A DNA stretch of 18,298 bases from contig JAHHTY010000043.1 in the NCBI GenBank assembly GCA_020024325.1, positions 1 to 18,298 on the forward strand, read 5' to 3'. Source of the DNA: Negativibacillus sp. (GTDB taxonomy: Bacteria > Bacillota > Clostridia > Oscillospirales > Ruminococcaceae). This document shows positions 7,455-15,149 of this stretch, piece after piece (position 1 is the stretch's first letter; each line of letters starts with the position of its first letter). The notes beneath the pieces are model-generated. The model saw only the letters and a list, made by a program, of their open reading frames with translations. It was not told the DNA's origin and did not search any database. The translations under genes and the position numbers were made by a program.

Positions 7455-8171
7455 ATGAAAATTGCACTTGCTTCCGCTTTGTTTATCAACAAGGATATCT
7501 CGTTTAATCTTTCTCAGATAGAACATTATTCTAAGCTTGCAAAAGAGCAGAATGCAGACTTAATTTGTTTTGGAGAATCATTTCTTCAGGGCTTTGACTG
7601 CCTTTACTGGAATTATGAGAAAGATAAAAAGATGGCAATTTCACTGGATTCTCCGACAATAGAACAGCTGTGTCAATTAAGCCTTGACCTTCAAATTGAC
7701 CTTATGCTTGGTTTTATTGAGCGAGAGGACAATCATTTATATTCCTCCTATGCCCTGCTTTCACAAGGAAATATTTTTCATCTATACCGCCGCATTTCAA
7801 AAGGATGGAAAGAATACCGAATCACCGATTTTCATTATTGGGAGGGGAATTCAACCGACATTTTTGAATATCATGGTAAAAAATGCACTGTGGCTTTATG
7901 CGGTGACCTCTGGGAATATCCCGAATGCTTCTGTCTGGGAGAAGATATTTTATTCTGGCCTGTTTATCTCAACTTTTCAAAAGAAAACTGGTCTGAATCT
8001 TTATGTAAAGAATACAGTGAGCAGGCTGCAAAAATTCCTGCCCATGTTTTATTGATCAATTCTCTTTCTCAAAACCCCGATGCTTTTGGCGGATGCTATC
8101 ATTTTTACCAAGGTGCTGTTAAGGATGCACTTGAGTATGGTCAGGAAGGTTTGTTATTGATTGAGTTGTAA
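7455..8171 (+). CDS. Carbon-nitrogen hydrolase (nitrilase superfamily)
   Basis: Predicted cytoplasmic amidase-like enzyme of the nitrilase superfamily, substrate unknown. The Glu-Lys-Cys triad is visible: Glu41 in CFGESFLQGF, a lysine in the RRISKGWKEYR segment (Lys116 or Lys119), and Cys149 in ALCGDLWEYPE. The family pattern of a conserved YWEG before the cysteine and a SLSQNPDAFGGCYHF segment near the C-terminus also fits. At 238 residues it is at the short end for the superfamily. Two adjacent ATG codons (7452 and 7455) follow AAGGAGG (7441-7447); 7455 has the better seven-base spacing. No neighbour gives a pathway, so a specific role such as omega-amidase or carbamoylase is not claimed. 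No clear terminator follows before the next gene at 8319. Confidence 0.85.
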   Translation: MKIALASALFINKDISFNLSQIEHYSKLAKEQNADLICFGESFLQGFDCLYWNYEKDKKMAISLDSPTIEQLCQLSLDLQIDLMLGFIEREDNHLYSSYALLSQGNIFHLYRRISKGWKEYRITDFHYWEGNSTDIFEYHGKKCTVALCGDLWEYPECFCLGEDILFWPVYLNFSKENWSESLCKEYSEQAAKIPAHVLLINSLSQNPDAFGGCYHFYQGAVKDALEYGQEGLLLIEL

Positions 8172-8318
8172 TCTTTTTACATGATTAAGCCTCTGTATCA
8201 ATCTAAACAAAGACAAAATTATTGAAAAGAAAAATTTCTCTTCCTTTTAAAATTTAAAAAAAGGGGCATACTGTAAACATACGCAAAAACACAAATCATT
8301 TTTATGAGGTGAAACAGT

Positions 8319-8501
8319 ATGAACCTTACTACAAAAGAGTTAACTGCCATTGAAGAACAGCTGGGACAGGAACAGATTCTTGTACAGAAATTTAAAATGT
8401 ATTCTGAGATGACACAGGATCAGCAGTTAAAAACTGCGTGTGAACAGATTGCTTCCAAGCATGAAATTCACATCAATAAGTTACTAAATATGCTGGCATA
8501 A
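8319..8501 (+). CDS. Small CotF-like helical protein, probable spore coat-associated
   Basis: A 60-residue, soluble, largely alpha-helical protein with no signal peptide. The pattern FKMYSEMTQDQQLKTACEQ followed by HEIHINKLLNML resembles the second half of the CotF/ferritin-like helical pair, and aligns loosely with the next gene's YNNYANEC and EEHQIQHDVFSEM. The ATG has GAGGTG seven bases upstream. It is 18 bases before the next gene and clearly co-transcribed with it. Such small genes beside cotF-type genes are common in spore-forming Clostridia. The coat assignment is inference from family resemblance and neighbour. Confidence 0.75.
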   Translation: MNLTTKELTAIEEQLGQEQILVQKFKMYSEMTQDQQLKTACEQIASKHEIHINKLLNMLA

Positions 8502-8519
8502 GGATTGGAGGAATTGATG

Positions 8520-8786
8520 ATGTCCAAACACACATTAACCGACCGTGAGATGCTCACTGATGCGCTTTCATCCGAAAAATTTATGACTGACAACTACAAC
8601 AACTATGCAAACGAATGTGCTTCTCCCTCTTTGATGAACGAATTTATGAATCTGCTTTCAGAGGAACATCAGATTCAACATGATGTGTTCAGTGAAATGC
8701 AGAAACGTGGCTGGTATCCAACTCAAGATGCACCCGCTGAAAAAATCCAGCAGGCAAAACTTAAATTTTCCTCCTCTATCAATTAA
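8520..8786 (+). CDS. CotF-type spore coat protein
   Basis: An 88-residue Coat F domain protein. The order TDREMLTDALSSEKFMTDNYNNYANEC, then LMNEFMNLLSEEHQIQHDVFSEM and a terminal KRGWYPTQDAPAEKI, is typical of short clostridial CotF homologues: two long helices and a GWYP segment. CotF is a coat polypeptide of Bacillus spores; its clostridial relatives are mostly known by homology. The frame can start at TTG 8505, but that codon overlaps the GGAGG ribosome site (8507-8511), so ATG 8517 or 8520 is the likely start; 8520 has the eight-base spacing. It is second in a two-gene unit closed by a terminator at 8795-8825. Confidence 0.85.
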   Translation: MSKHTLTDREMLTDALSSEKFMTDNYNNYANECASPSLMNEFMNLLSEEHQIQHDVFSEMQKRGWYPTQDAPAEKIQQAKLKFSSSIN

Positions 8787-8794
8787 ACTGTCTT

Positions 8795-8825
8795 AAAGGT
8801 CGTTCAGAATATCTGAACGACCTTT
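8795..8825 (+). terminator. Terminator of the CotF-like gene pair
   Basis: A perfect 13-bp stem AAAGGTCGTTCAG (8795-8807) with 8813-8825 and a five-base loop, ending in CTTTGTTTATT. It lies nine bases past the stop of the CotF-like gene. Confidence 0.88.
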
Positions 8826-8848
8826 GTTTATTCTGTATGTTTTATCTA

Positions 8849-8889
8849 TTGCTTATTGTTCAAAAAAGCGGTATGATAAAAAAATATCA
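8849..8889 (+). promoter_or_regulatory. Promoter and possible operator of the galKT operon
   Basis: TTGCTT (8849-8854), a 17-base spacer and TATGAT (8872-8877) form a good sigma-A promoter. A palindrome TGATA-N6-TATCA (8874-8889) overlaps the -10 and the expected transcription start, a position suited to a repressor. The promoter is well supported; the operator is a guess. The leader to galK is about 125 bases. Confidence 0.65.
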
Positions 8890-9008
8890 AAAAAGTTCTC
8901 TTTATTTTCCCACTTCTTCATATTGATTTCAAACAGGAGATAGGATATTCTAATAGATAGTAGATTTTTGGCGATTCGATATTGTAATTTTTTTGGGGAG
9001 GTCTTATC

Positions 9009-10298
9009 TTGCAAAACACTTCTTCTATCATACATAATTTTTCTCAGGGAGCATATGATAATGCTCTCACCTACCTGTATCACAAACAGCAACTTTCTCA
9101 TCAAAGAGAGCGTTACTGCCGTCTGTTGGAAAGCTTTTCGCAAATCTTTCCGGACAGCAATCCTCCCCGTTTGTTCAGCGCACCAGGACGAACCGAAATC
9201 AGCGGAAACCATACCGACCACCAGCGTGGCTGTGTTGTGGCTGCAAGCATCAATCTGGATATGATTGCTGCCGCTGCAAAAAATGACTGTAACTGTGTTC
9301 GCATCCAATCGGAAGGTTTTGATTTTCAGGAAATCTGTTTAGATGATTTAACCATTCACTCGGAAGAAATCAACACCACCCCTGCTTTAATCCGTGGTGT
9401 AGCCGCTGTATTAAAAGAAAAGGGCTATCAAATCGGTGGTGTGGATCTGTGTGTTTCCTCCGAAGTGCTTCGAGGTTCCGGTCTGTCGTCCTCTGCGGCT
9501 TTTGAAGTATTGATCGGTACTGTTTTCTCTTATCTGTATAACGAAGGCTCTCTTGACCCTGTTCTGATTGCACAAATCGGACAGCTTGCAGAAAATAAAT
9601 ATTTTGGAAAACCATGCGGTCTGATGGATCAGATGGCTTGCTCTGTCGGTGGATTTGTTTCCATTGATTTCTATAATCCAGAACAACCCATCGTAGAAAA
9701 AACAGATTTTGACCTTACAGCCTATGGATACAGAATGTATATCGTGGACGTAAAGGGCGATCACTCTGATTTAACAGAAGAATATGCCGCTGTTCCTGCT
9801 GAGATGAAATCGGTTGCAGCTTACTTTGGCAAAGAGTATCTGCGCCAGGTACCGGCCGAAGAATTTTACCGCAATCTTCCTGTTTTAAGAGAACAGACCT
9901 GTGACCGTGCAGTATTAAGAGCTCATCATTTCTTCTCTGAAAATATGCGTGCCCAGCAGGTATCCCATGCACTCAAGCAACAGGATATTCCTGCTTTTCT
10001 GAACCTCTGCCGGGAATCCGGACGTTCTTCTTATATGTATCTGCAAAACATCTACCCCAGCTTTTCCCCGCTTTCTCAGCCTGCCAGCGTTGCGCTGATG
10101 GCTGCCGAGCATCTGCTGCAAAATCGTGGAATCTGCCGTATTCACGGCGGTGGCTTTGGCGGAACCATTCAGGTTTTTGTTCTGGAAGATATGGCTGATG
10201 AATTTGCTGTACAGATGGAACAGATTACCGGGAAAGGCACCTGTCACCTGCTTGCAATTCGTCCTTGCGGCGGATATGAGCTTACAGCGGAAAAATAA
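9009..10298 (+). CDS. galK: Galactokinase
   Basis: GHMP-family kinase that phosphorylates alpha-D-galactose to galactose-1-phosphate with ATP, the first committed Leloir step. The 429 residues include the N-terminal sugar-binding signature in a variant form, SAPGRTEISGNHTDHQRG (57-74); the GHMP ATP loop LRGSGLSSSAAFE (154-166); the catalytic aspartate region CGLMDQMACSVGG (203-215, Asp207); and the C-terminal GHMP motif HGGGFGGTIQVF (379-390). The usual GRxNLIGEHxDY signature here reads GRTEISGNHTDH, so the glutamate before His is Asn67. The start is TTG at 9009, seven bases after GGAGG. At 429 residues it is longer than E. coli GalK (about 380). galT follows on the same strand. Confidence 0.95.
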   Translation: MQNTSSIIHNFSQGAYDNALTYLYHKQQLSHQRERYCRLLESFSQIFPDSNPPRLFSAPGRTEISGNHTDHQRGCVVAASINLDMIAAAAKNDCNCVRIQSEGFDFQEICLDDLTIHSEEINTTPALIRGVAAVLKEKGYQIGGVDLCVSSEVLRGSGLSSSAAFEVLIGTVFSYLYNEGSLDPVLIAQIGQLAENKYFGKPCGLMDQMACSVGGFVSIDFYNPEQPIVEKTDFDLTAYGYRMYIVDVKGDHSDLTEEYAAVPAEMKSVAAYFGKEYLRQVPAEEFYRNLPVLREQTCDRAVLRAHHFFSENMRAQQVSHALKQQDIPAFLNLCRESGRSSYMYLQNIYPSFSPLSQPASVALMAAEHLLQNRGICRIHGGGFGGTIQVFVLEDMADEFAVQMEQITGKGTCHLLAIRPCGGYELTAEK

Positions 10299-10318
10299 AT
10301 CATATTTCTGTTAATATA

Positions 10319-10332
10319 TGAAACAGGTTTCA
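10319..10332 (+). promoter_or_regulatory. 14-base palindrome in the galK-galT gap
   Basis: TGAAAC-AG-GTTTCA is a perfect two-fold palindrome with six-base arms, 20 bases past the galK stop. Size and TG...CA ends resemble LacI/GalR-family operators, though these usually have a central CG. An ATTGCT/AGCAAT inverted repeat follows in the same gap. Function unproven. Confidence 0.4.
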
Positions 10333-10396
10333 AATAGGATTGCTGCACATATAAATTAAGCAATGTAAAAGTATTTGTATATAAGGAGGACTCTTT

Positions 10397-11368
10397 ATGG
10401 CTGAACTAAGATGGCACCCTCTCATTCAAGACTGGGTTATGATTAACTCGAATCGTCAGAATCGCCCGCAGATGCCAAAGGACTGGTGTCCTTTCTGCCC
10501 CGGTTCCGGCAAAGTACCGGATGATTATGAGGTTTTAAAATATGATAACGACTTTCCTGCTCTTTCGCAGAATCCTCCTCAGCCGGACGATGTTGCTACC
10601 GACTTTTTTAAGGTCCGTCCATCTTACGGTAAATGTGAAGTTATCCTGTATTCTCCGGGGCACACCACCACTCTTGCCGAGCTGAGCGACGAGCATATGA
10701 AAAAGCTGGTTGATTTGTGGGCAGAACGTTATGATGAAATCCGCAAAGATGAAAATATCAAGTATGTTTTTATCTTTGAAAATCGCGGAAGCATGGTGGG
10801 AACTTCCATGCCTCATCCACACGGTCAGATTTACGGTTATTCGGTAATCCCGAAAAAATTACAGCTGGAACTTTCCTCCGCAAAAGAATACCGTGCAGAA
10901 AAAAACAGCTGTCTGTTTTGCGATATGCTGGCTGCCGAAAAAGAATTTGGCAAACGTGTTGTTTTTGAAAACGACTCTTTTACTGTATTTCTGCCTTTCT
11001 TTACTGAATATCCATATGGCATTTATGTTTTCCCAAAACGTCATATCTCTCACATCACCGATATGAGCGAGCAGGAAAAAACAGACTTCGGCATCACCTT
11101 AAAACAGATTGTCGGGATGTTTGATACTTTGTTTGAAAAAGAGTTTCCATACATGATGTGTATGCACAACGCACCTGTGAACAGTGGAAATGTGGAAGAA
11201 GATTTCCATTTCCATGTAGAATTTTTCCCACCGCTGCGTTCTGCAAATCAGCAAAAATTTAACGCTTCCAGCGAAACCGGTGCATGGGCTCACTGCAATC
11301 CAAGATGCCCTGAAGAAACCGCTGCCGAGCTGCGGGAAGCTTATGAACGTTACAAAAAATCTTTATAA
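10397..11368 (+). CDS. galT: Galactose-1-phosphate uridylyltransferase (HIT-family class I)
   Basis: Transfers UMP from UDP-glucose to galactose-1-phosphate, giving UDP-galactose and glucose-1-phosphate, the second Leloir step. The 323-residue protein has metal-binding CPFC (31-34), the active-site HPHGQ (140-144, His142 the expected uridylylated residue), ENRGSMVGTSMPHP leading into it, and the second histidine-triad-like segment FHFHVEFFPP in the C-terminal half. A second CxxC (CLFC, 172-175) opens that half. The HPHGQ form marks the classical class I enzyme, not the GalT2 type of some Firmicutes. ATG follows AAGGAGG. It lies 98 bases after galK and shares its transcript. No galE or galM is present in this window. 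Confidence 0.96.
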   Translation: MAELRWHPLIQDWVMINSNRQNRPQMPKDWCPFCPGSGKVPDDYEVLKYDNDFPALSQNPPQPDDVATDFFKVRPSYGKCEVILYSPGHTTTLAELSDEHMKKLVDLWAERYDEIRKDENIKYVFIFENRGSMVGTSMPHPHGQIYGYSVIPKKLQLELSSAKEYRAEKNSCLFCDMLAAEKEFGKRVVFENDSFTVFLPFFTEYPYGIYVFPKRHISHITDMSEQEKTDFGITLKQIVGMFDTLFEKEFPYMMCMHNAPVNSGNVEEDFHFHVEFFPPLRSANQQKFNASSETGAWAHCNPRCPEETAAELREAYERYKKSL

Positions 11369-11409
11369 GATTGATATTTTACGGAAAAAGACAATATTAA
11401 GAACAACGG

Positions 11410-11447
11410 AAAAGAGGAAGGACAGAAACAACTGTCCTTCCTCTTTT
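11410..11447. terminator. Terminator of the galKT operon
   Basis: A perfect 16-bp stem (11410-11425 with 11432-11447), six-base loop, followed by TTT on the plus strand. It sits 41 bases past the galT stop and 12 bases past the stop of the opposing Nudix gene, so it probably serves both. Confidence 0.92.
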
Positions 11448-11459
11448 TTTCTATCCTTT

Positions 11460-11885
11460 TTAAAATCCTGCACTTTCCACCCAATCCACTAGCTTTGGTT
11501 GAATCTGTGGGTAGGTTTGTTGGGAAGGAGGTGTACAAAATAATTTAACCTCCTTCATTTCAAATTCTTTCGGCAGTGTTTCCATTCTTTCAACCTGTGC
11601 AAAAAACAATGCTCCAAAACTTTCGTTTCCGTTTTGGCTGACTTGATAGGCACCCAACGGAAACAAAGTATATTCTGCTGCCCCTGTTTCCTCATACTGC
11701 TCCCGTGCTGCTGCCTGTTCCGTAGTTTCTCCTGCTTCAATATGTCCTCCCGGAACTTCCCATGTGCTGCGTTGTTTATGCTGGCAGTAGATCCATTTTC
11801 CCTGCATTTTAGAAACGATTACAACAAACTGTAATTGCTCCTCAAAATCTTTTGGATACTCTTTCAGCCATTGTACCTGCATCAT
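11460..11885 (-). CDS. Nudix hydrolase
   Basis: Predicted hydrolase of a nucleoside diphosphate linked to another moiety. The 141 residues contain a complete Nudix box, starting at GGHIEAGE near residue 46 and ending REQYEETGA (62-70), matching GX5EX7REUXEEXGU with all catalytic glutamates present. The preceding FVVIVSKMQGKWIYCQHKQRSTWEVP is a typical MutT-like beta strand region. By eye it resembles the YtkD/MutT-type group in Firmicutes, but the substrate cannot be told. Two ATG codons start the frame (11885, 11882); an AGAGG ribosome site lies about eight bases upstream of the first. It converges with galT and diverges from bofA. Confidence 0.9.
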   Translation of the reverse strand: MMQVQWLKEYPKDFEEQLQFVVIVSKMQGKWIYCQHKQRSTWEVPGGHIEAGETTEQAAAREQYEETGAAEYTLFPLGAYQVSQNGNESFGALFFAQVERMETLPKEFEMKEVKLFCTPPSQQTYPQIQPKLVDWVESAGF

Positions 11886-11969
11886 CTGTCATTCCTCTCT
11901 TTTTGCTTTATGATGATTCATAATCCATTGCTCTGCCCCATAAACATAGTACCAAAAGGAGGAAGATAA

Positions 11970-12224
11970 ATGGACCAAAGTATTTTGTTTTTTGCCCTTG
12001 TTGCCTGCATTGGGGTTCAGGCACTGTTTTTGTTTAATCACCGATATCTTTTTAAGGGCTGTTTGTTCTCTGCATTCAGCGGAATTGGATGTCTTGTGAT
12101 ACTGCAATATTTCTTTCCTGCAATGGGCATCTTCCTCACTGCCCCCACGCTGGCGGTCAGCGCTGCTTTTGGGATTCCCGGATGTATTTTTCTTTTACTG
12201 ATTAAATTGATTTGTGGCGTGTAA
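11970..12224 (+). CDS. bofA: BofA-family pro-sigma-K processing inhibitor
   Basis: Small integral membrane protein. In Bacillus, BofA holds the SpoIVFB intramembrane protease inactive in the outer forespore membrane until the forespore signal releases pro-sigma-K processing; many Clostridia keep a BofA homologue even where that checkpoint differs. The 84 residues show hydrophobic segments at about 4-22, 38-62 and 66-83. The C-terminal AAFGIPGCIFLLLIKLI closely fits the conserved GIPGVILLLLL end of the family. ATG follows AAGGAGGAAG. It starts 84 bases from the divergent Nudix gene, and a GNAT gene follows after 42 bases, perhaps on the same transcript. The usual recR neighbour is not here. 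Family assignment is by the C-terminal signature and topology. Confidence 0.8.
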   Translation: MDQSILFFALVACIGVQALFLFNHRYLFKGCLFSAFSGIGCLVILQYFFPAMGIFLTAPTLAVSAAFGIPGCIFLLLIKLICGV

Positions 12225-12266
12225 TCAGCTATAATAAAGCTATTCCATTGATAAGGGGGAATTGCT

Positions 12267-12710
12267 TTGGCAAGACGACCACAATATGAATTTGTTTGGA
12301 CAAAAGGGAAAAAAGGAAGCGATGATGCTTTTTTTGTAAGGGCAAGTGTATTTGTCATTGAGCAGGGCTTTCAGGTAGAGTTTGACGATTTGGATAAGGT
12401 AAGTTTTCACCTGACAGTATACAATAACGAAGAACCGATTGGAGCTGCACGCATCTATAAAGACAGCGATGGTGTTTGGCAGCTGGGACGAATTTGTGTG
12501 CTTGAGGAATATCGTGGCAAACGAGTTGGCAAGATGATTCTTGACGCTTGCGAGGACAAAATCCGTGAGATTGAAAAAGGTCCTGCCCTTGCTCATTTGA
12601 GCGCACAGGTGCGTGCGAAGGGATTCTACCGCAAAAACGGATATACCGAATCGGGTGAAGAATATTTGGACGAATTTTGCCCGCACATCTCTATGTCAAA
12701 ACAGTTATAG
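12267..12710 (+). CDS. GNAT-family N-acetyltransferase
   Basis: Predicted acetyl-CoA-dependent acetyltransferase of 147 residues. The N-terminal RASVFVIEQGFQVEFDDLD is typical of the ElaA/YjcF-like GNAT group. Motif A with the acetyl-CoA loop is RICVLEEYRGKRVGKMIL (about 84-101), and the end FYRKNGYTESGEEYLDEFCPHISM matches the C-terminal motif B region of the same group. The start is TTG at 12267, six bases after AAGGGGGA; no ATG lies in range. Acceptor is unknown. It follows bofA by 42 bases and ends in a strong terminator, so the two may be one transcript. There is no obvious functional link to sporulation. Confidence 0.87.
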   Translation: MARRPQYEFVWTKGKKGSDDAFFVRASVFVIEQGFQVEFDDLDKVSFHLTVYNNEEPIGAARIYKDSDGVWQLGRICVLEEYRGKRVGKMILDACEDKIREIEKGPALAHLSAQVRAKGFYRKNGYTESGEEYLDEFCPHISMSKQL

Positions 12711-12711
12711 T

Positions 12712-12749
12712 AATAACACAGGCGATTCAAAAGAATCGCCTGTGTTATT
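12712..12749 (+). terminator. Terminator of the bofA-GNAT unit
   Basis: A 17-bp perfect stem (12712-12728 with 12733-12749) with an AAAA tetraloop, followed by TTTTTT on the plus strand. On the minus strand it lies 16 bases past the rnr stop but lacks a T run, so use by rnr is possible but weaker. Confidence 0.92.
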
Positions 12750-12764
12750 TTTTATCGCAAAAAA

Positions 12765-14945
12765 TTATTCCAATACAAAGTTAACCTGTCCTGCTGAAAC
12801 ATCTACCGAAACTACCCGAACTCTCATAGCTTGACCAATGCGATAAACGGTTCCGCTAAAGGTTTCTTTCAGCTCGATTCCCTCATCCAACTGATATTCA
12901 CCTGTCGGAAGGTCATGCACCGATACCATGCCTTCAACACTGTTTTGAAGTTCCACATAAAAGCCGTAGGAAGCCACACCGGTAATTCTTCCGTCGAAGC
13001 ATTCACCAATATGCCCGGACATATATTCTGCCTTATAGCAGTCATCACAGTCCCTCTCGATGCTCATGGCATTCACTTCCATCTGGCTGGAGTTCTTGCT
13101 TGCTGCCGGTACAAAGCTGCCATAACGCTTTTTCAGCTTTTCTTTTGGCATCTGTGCCACATAGCTTGTTAAAATGCGGTGAATGGCAAGGTCGGGGTAA
13201 CGGCGAATCGGGGAGGTAAAATGAGTGTAATTATCCAGCACCAAGCCAAAGTGCCCGATATTTCGTTCGGAATATACTGCCTTTGACATGGTTCTCAACA
13301 GCTGTCCGTTGATTGCCGCTTCCAGTTCGGTTCCGCGAACGCCTTCCAAAATTTGTGAAAAATCTTTTGGTTTCGGGTTTTCCATCAGCTTATCAGCCCC
13401 AATTCCCAAGCGGTTGAGCAGATTGTGCAGAAGGTTTACCTTCATTTCCGGTGGGTTTTCATGTACACGGTAAATAAACGGCATTTCCTGTTCCATTGCC
13501 AGCGTTGCTGCTGCCTCGTTAGCTGTGAGCATAAATTCTTCGATGATTCTTTCACTTTCTCCGGTTGGACGAGGCAAAATATCTTTGATTTTTCCATCCT
13601 CAATCACAAATTTTGATTCGTTGGAATTGATGTTCATAGCTCCGCGGTCAAATCTTCTTTTACGCAAAATCTGTGCAAGCTCCTGCATCAAATGAATTTG
13701 CGGAATGAGCTGATGATATTTATCTAAAATTTCCTGAGAGGCTGTGTTATCCAAAATAGAGTTGATTTCTTTATAAACGCCCTTTACACGAGAGCGGATA
13801 TAACTTTTCACAAAGCGGAAGCCTTCAATTTCTCCGCTTGGTTTCAGGGTGATGAGTGCAGAAAAGGTAAGCCTTACCTCATCCGGATTTAACGAGCAGA
13901 TTCCGTTTGACAGTTCTTTTGGCAGCATTGGGATAACCTGGTCTGCATAATAGATGCTGGTGCCACGGCGGTAAGCCTCCAAATCCAATGCACTGCCTTG
14001 ACGGACATAGTGGCTGACATCGGCAATGTGTACACCGAGGAACCAATGTTCGTCATCACGCTCCAAAGAAACAGCATCGTCCAAATCTTTGCTGTCGGCA
14101 GAGTCGATGGTGAAAATATCCATATCGGTCAAATCCATGCGTTCGGAAAGCTCGGAAATCGGTATTCCCTTTTGTGCAATGTCCTGCGCTTCTTTTTGGG
14201 TTTCCGTGTCAAACTCGGTGCGGGCATTATAATTTGCAAGTACCGCCTGACAGCACACCTTTGCAAGGTGAGCATCTCCAAAATTATTCACTACGGCTAC
14301 CTGATGTGCAAAATGGCTGTCGCCACGGTGGGCAATTTCCACCAACACCTTGTCGCCGTCTTTTGCCCCATGCAGCTCTCCTCTTTGAATGTCCATTAAA
14401 TATCGGGGCATACGGTCCGGACGGAGGTAATAGCCATCGCTCTGGCGGCAGACAACACCTGTAAACGGAGTATTATTTTCCTGCACAATCTGCACAACGG
14501 CTCCTTCCGGGTTTTCCCCCTCGGCACGTTTTTGGTGTTGTTTTAATTTGATAAGGACAACATCTCCCGGCATTGCACCCTGCATAAATCTTCCCGGCAA
14601 AAAGATATCCTCTGCCTGCTCTTTGCCTTCCTGAAGCTCCGGACGGGCAAAGCCGAACTTTTCGTTTAGGGTGACAATCTGTGCTCTGACAAGCCCTTGG
14701 CTTTGGCTGAGCACCACCGAGTTTCTTCTTTTCCACAGTTCACCGTTTTTTTGCATTGTTTCCAGCAGGTCATAAAAGGCGCTGCGTTCCTCACGCTTTA
14801 CCTGTGCCTGAATTTCCAGCACACGGATTCCGATGGGCTCTTGTTTTTGGTGTTTTAGCACACGCATTACACGAGCATTTAAATCAAGGTGAGCAAATCC
14901 TCGGTTTGCACGAAATGACTTTTTATGGTGAAGCTTTCTTGCCAT
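12765..14945 (-). CDS. rnr: Ribonuclease R (RNB-family 3'-5' exoribonuclease)
   Basis: Processive 3'-5' exoribonuclease that degrades structured RNA and acts in rRNA and tmRNA-linked quality control. The 726 residues cover an N-terminal winged-helix-like segment, cold-shock/OB domains (about 85-225), the RNB catalytic domain beginning near 275 with TIDSADSKDLDDAVSLE (metal-binding aspartates), HFTSPIRRYPDL (575-586), and a C-terminal S1 domain (about 647-726, GRITGVASYGFYVELQ). The protein ends directly after S1, without the long basic tail of E. coli RNase R. A GTG at 14954 is in frame but sits only two bases from the AAAGGA site, so ATG 14945 is preferred. The usual secG and smpB neighbours are absent. 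Confidence 0.95.
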   Translation of the reverse strand: MARKLHHKKSFRANRGFAHLDLNARVMRVLKHQKQEPIGIRVLEIQAQVKREERSAFYDLLETMQKNGELWKRRNSVVLSQSQGLVRAQIVTLNEKFGFARPELQEGKEQAEDIFLPGRFMQGAMPGDVVLIKLKQHQKRAEGENPEGAVVQIVQENNTPFTGVVCRQSDGYYLRPDRMPRYLMDIQRGELHGAKDGDKVLVEIAHRGDSHFAHQVAVVNNFGDAHLAKVCCQAVLANYNARTEFDTETQKEAQDIAQKGIPISELSERMDLTDMDIFTIDSADSKDLDDAVSLERDDEHWFLGVHIADVSHYVRQGSALDLEAYRRGTSIYYADQVIPMLPKELSNGICSLNPDEVRLTFSALITLKPSGEIEGFRFVKSYIRSRVKGVYKEINSILDNTASQEILDKYHQLIPQIHLMQELAQILRKRRFDRGAMNINSNESKFVIEDGKIKDILPRPTGESERIIEEFMLTANEAAATLAMEQEMPFIYRVHENPPEMKVNLLHNLLNRLGIGADKLMENPKPKDFSQILEGVRGTELEAAINGQLLRTMSKAVYSERNIGHFGLVLDNYTHFTSPIRRYPDLAIHRILTSYVAQMPKEKLKKRYGSFVPAASKNSSQMEVNAMSIERDCDDCYKAEYMSGHIGECFDGRITGVASYGFYVELQNSVEGMVSVHDLPTGEYQLDEGIELKETFSGTVYRIGQAMRVRVVSVDVSAGQVNFVLE

Positions 14946-14976
14946 AAAATTCACCGTCCTTTCTTTTTATACCTTT

Positions 14977-15005
14977 ATTATACCCTTCTTTATTAAGAGG
15001 GACAA
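14977..15005 (-). promoter_or_regulatory. Sigma-A promoter of rnr
   Basis: On the minus strand, TTGTCC (15005-15000), a 17-base spacer and TATAAT (14982-14977), giving a leader of about 25 bases before the ATG at 14945. Confidence 0.82.
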
Positions 15006-15073
15006 GTAGAATCTTATATTTTAAAATTTTATTGCGGGTTATCTATCATAGAAGATTTTTATAAGGATAAAAA

Positions 15074-15103
15074 AACCCCCATCGGGCAAGCCCGATGGGG
15101 GTT
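15074..15103 (-). terminator. Terminator of the 586-aa surface protein gene
   Basis: A GC-rich 13-bp stem (15074-15086 with 15091-15103) with a CAAG/CTTG tetraloop. On the minus strand it runs into seven T. It lies 46 bases past the stop codon and is among the strongest terminators in the window. Confidence 0.93.
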
Positions 15104-15149
15104 AATCGCTTTATAGCTTATATTCTCTAGGAATAAGTTTATTTAAAAC

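Noticed and set aside
8266..8286. CATACTGT and CATACGCA as possible sporulation sigma-E/K/G -10 boxes before the CotF-like pair
   Set aside because: Tempting given the coat assignment, but I found no fitting -35 element at correct spacing, so no promoter is called.
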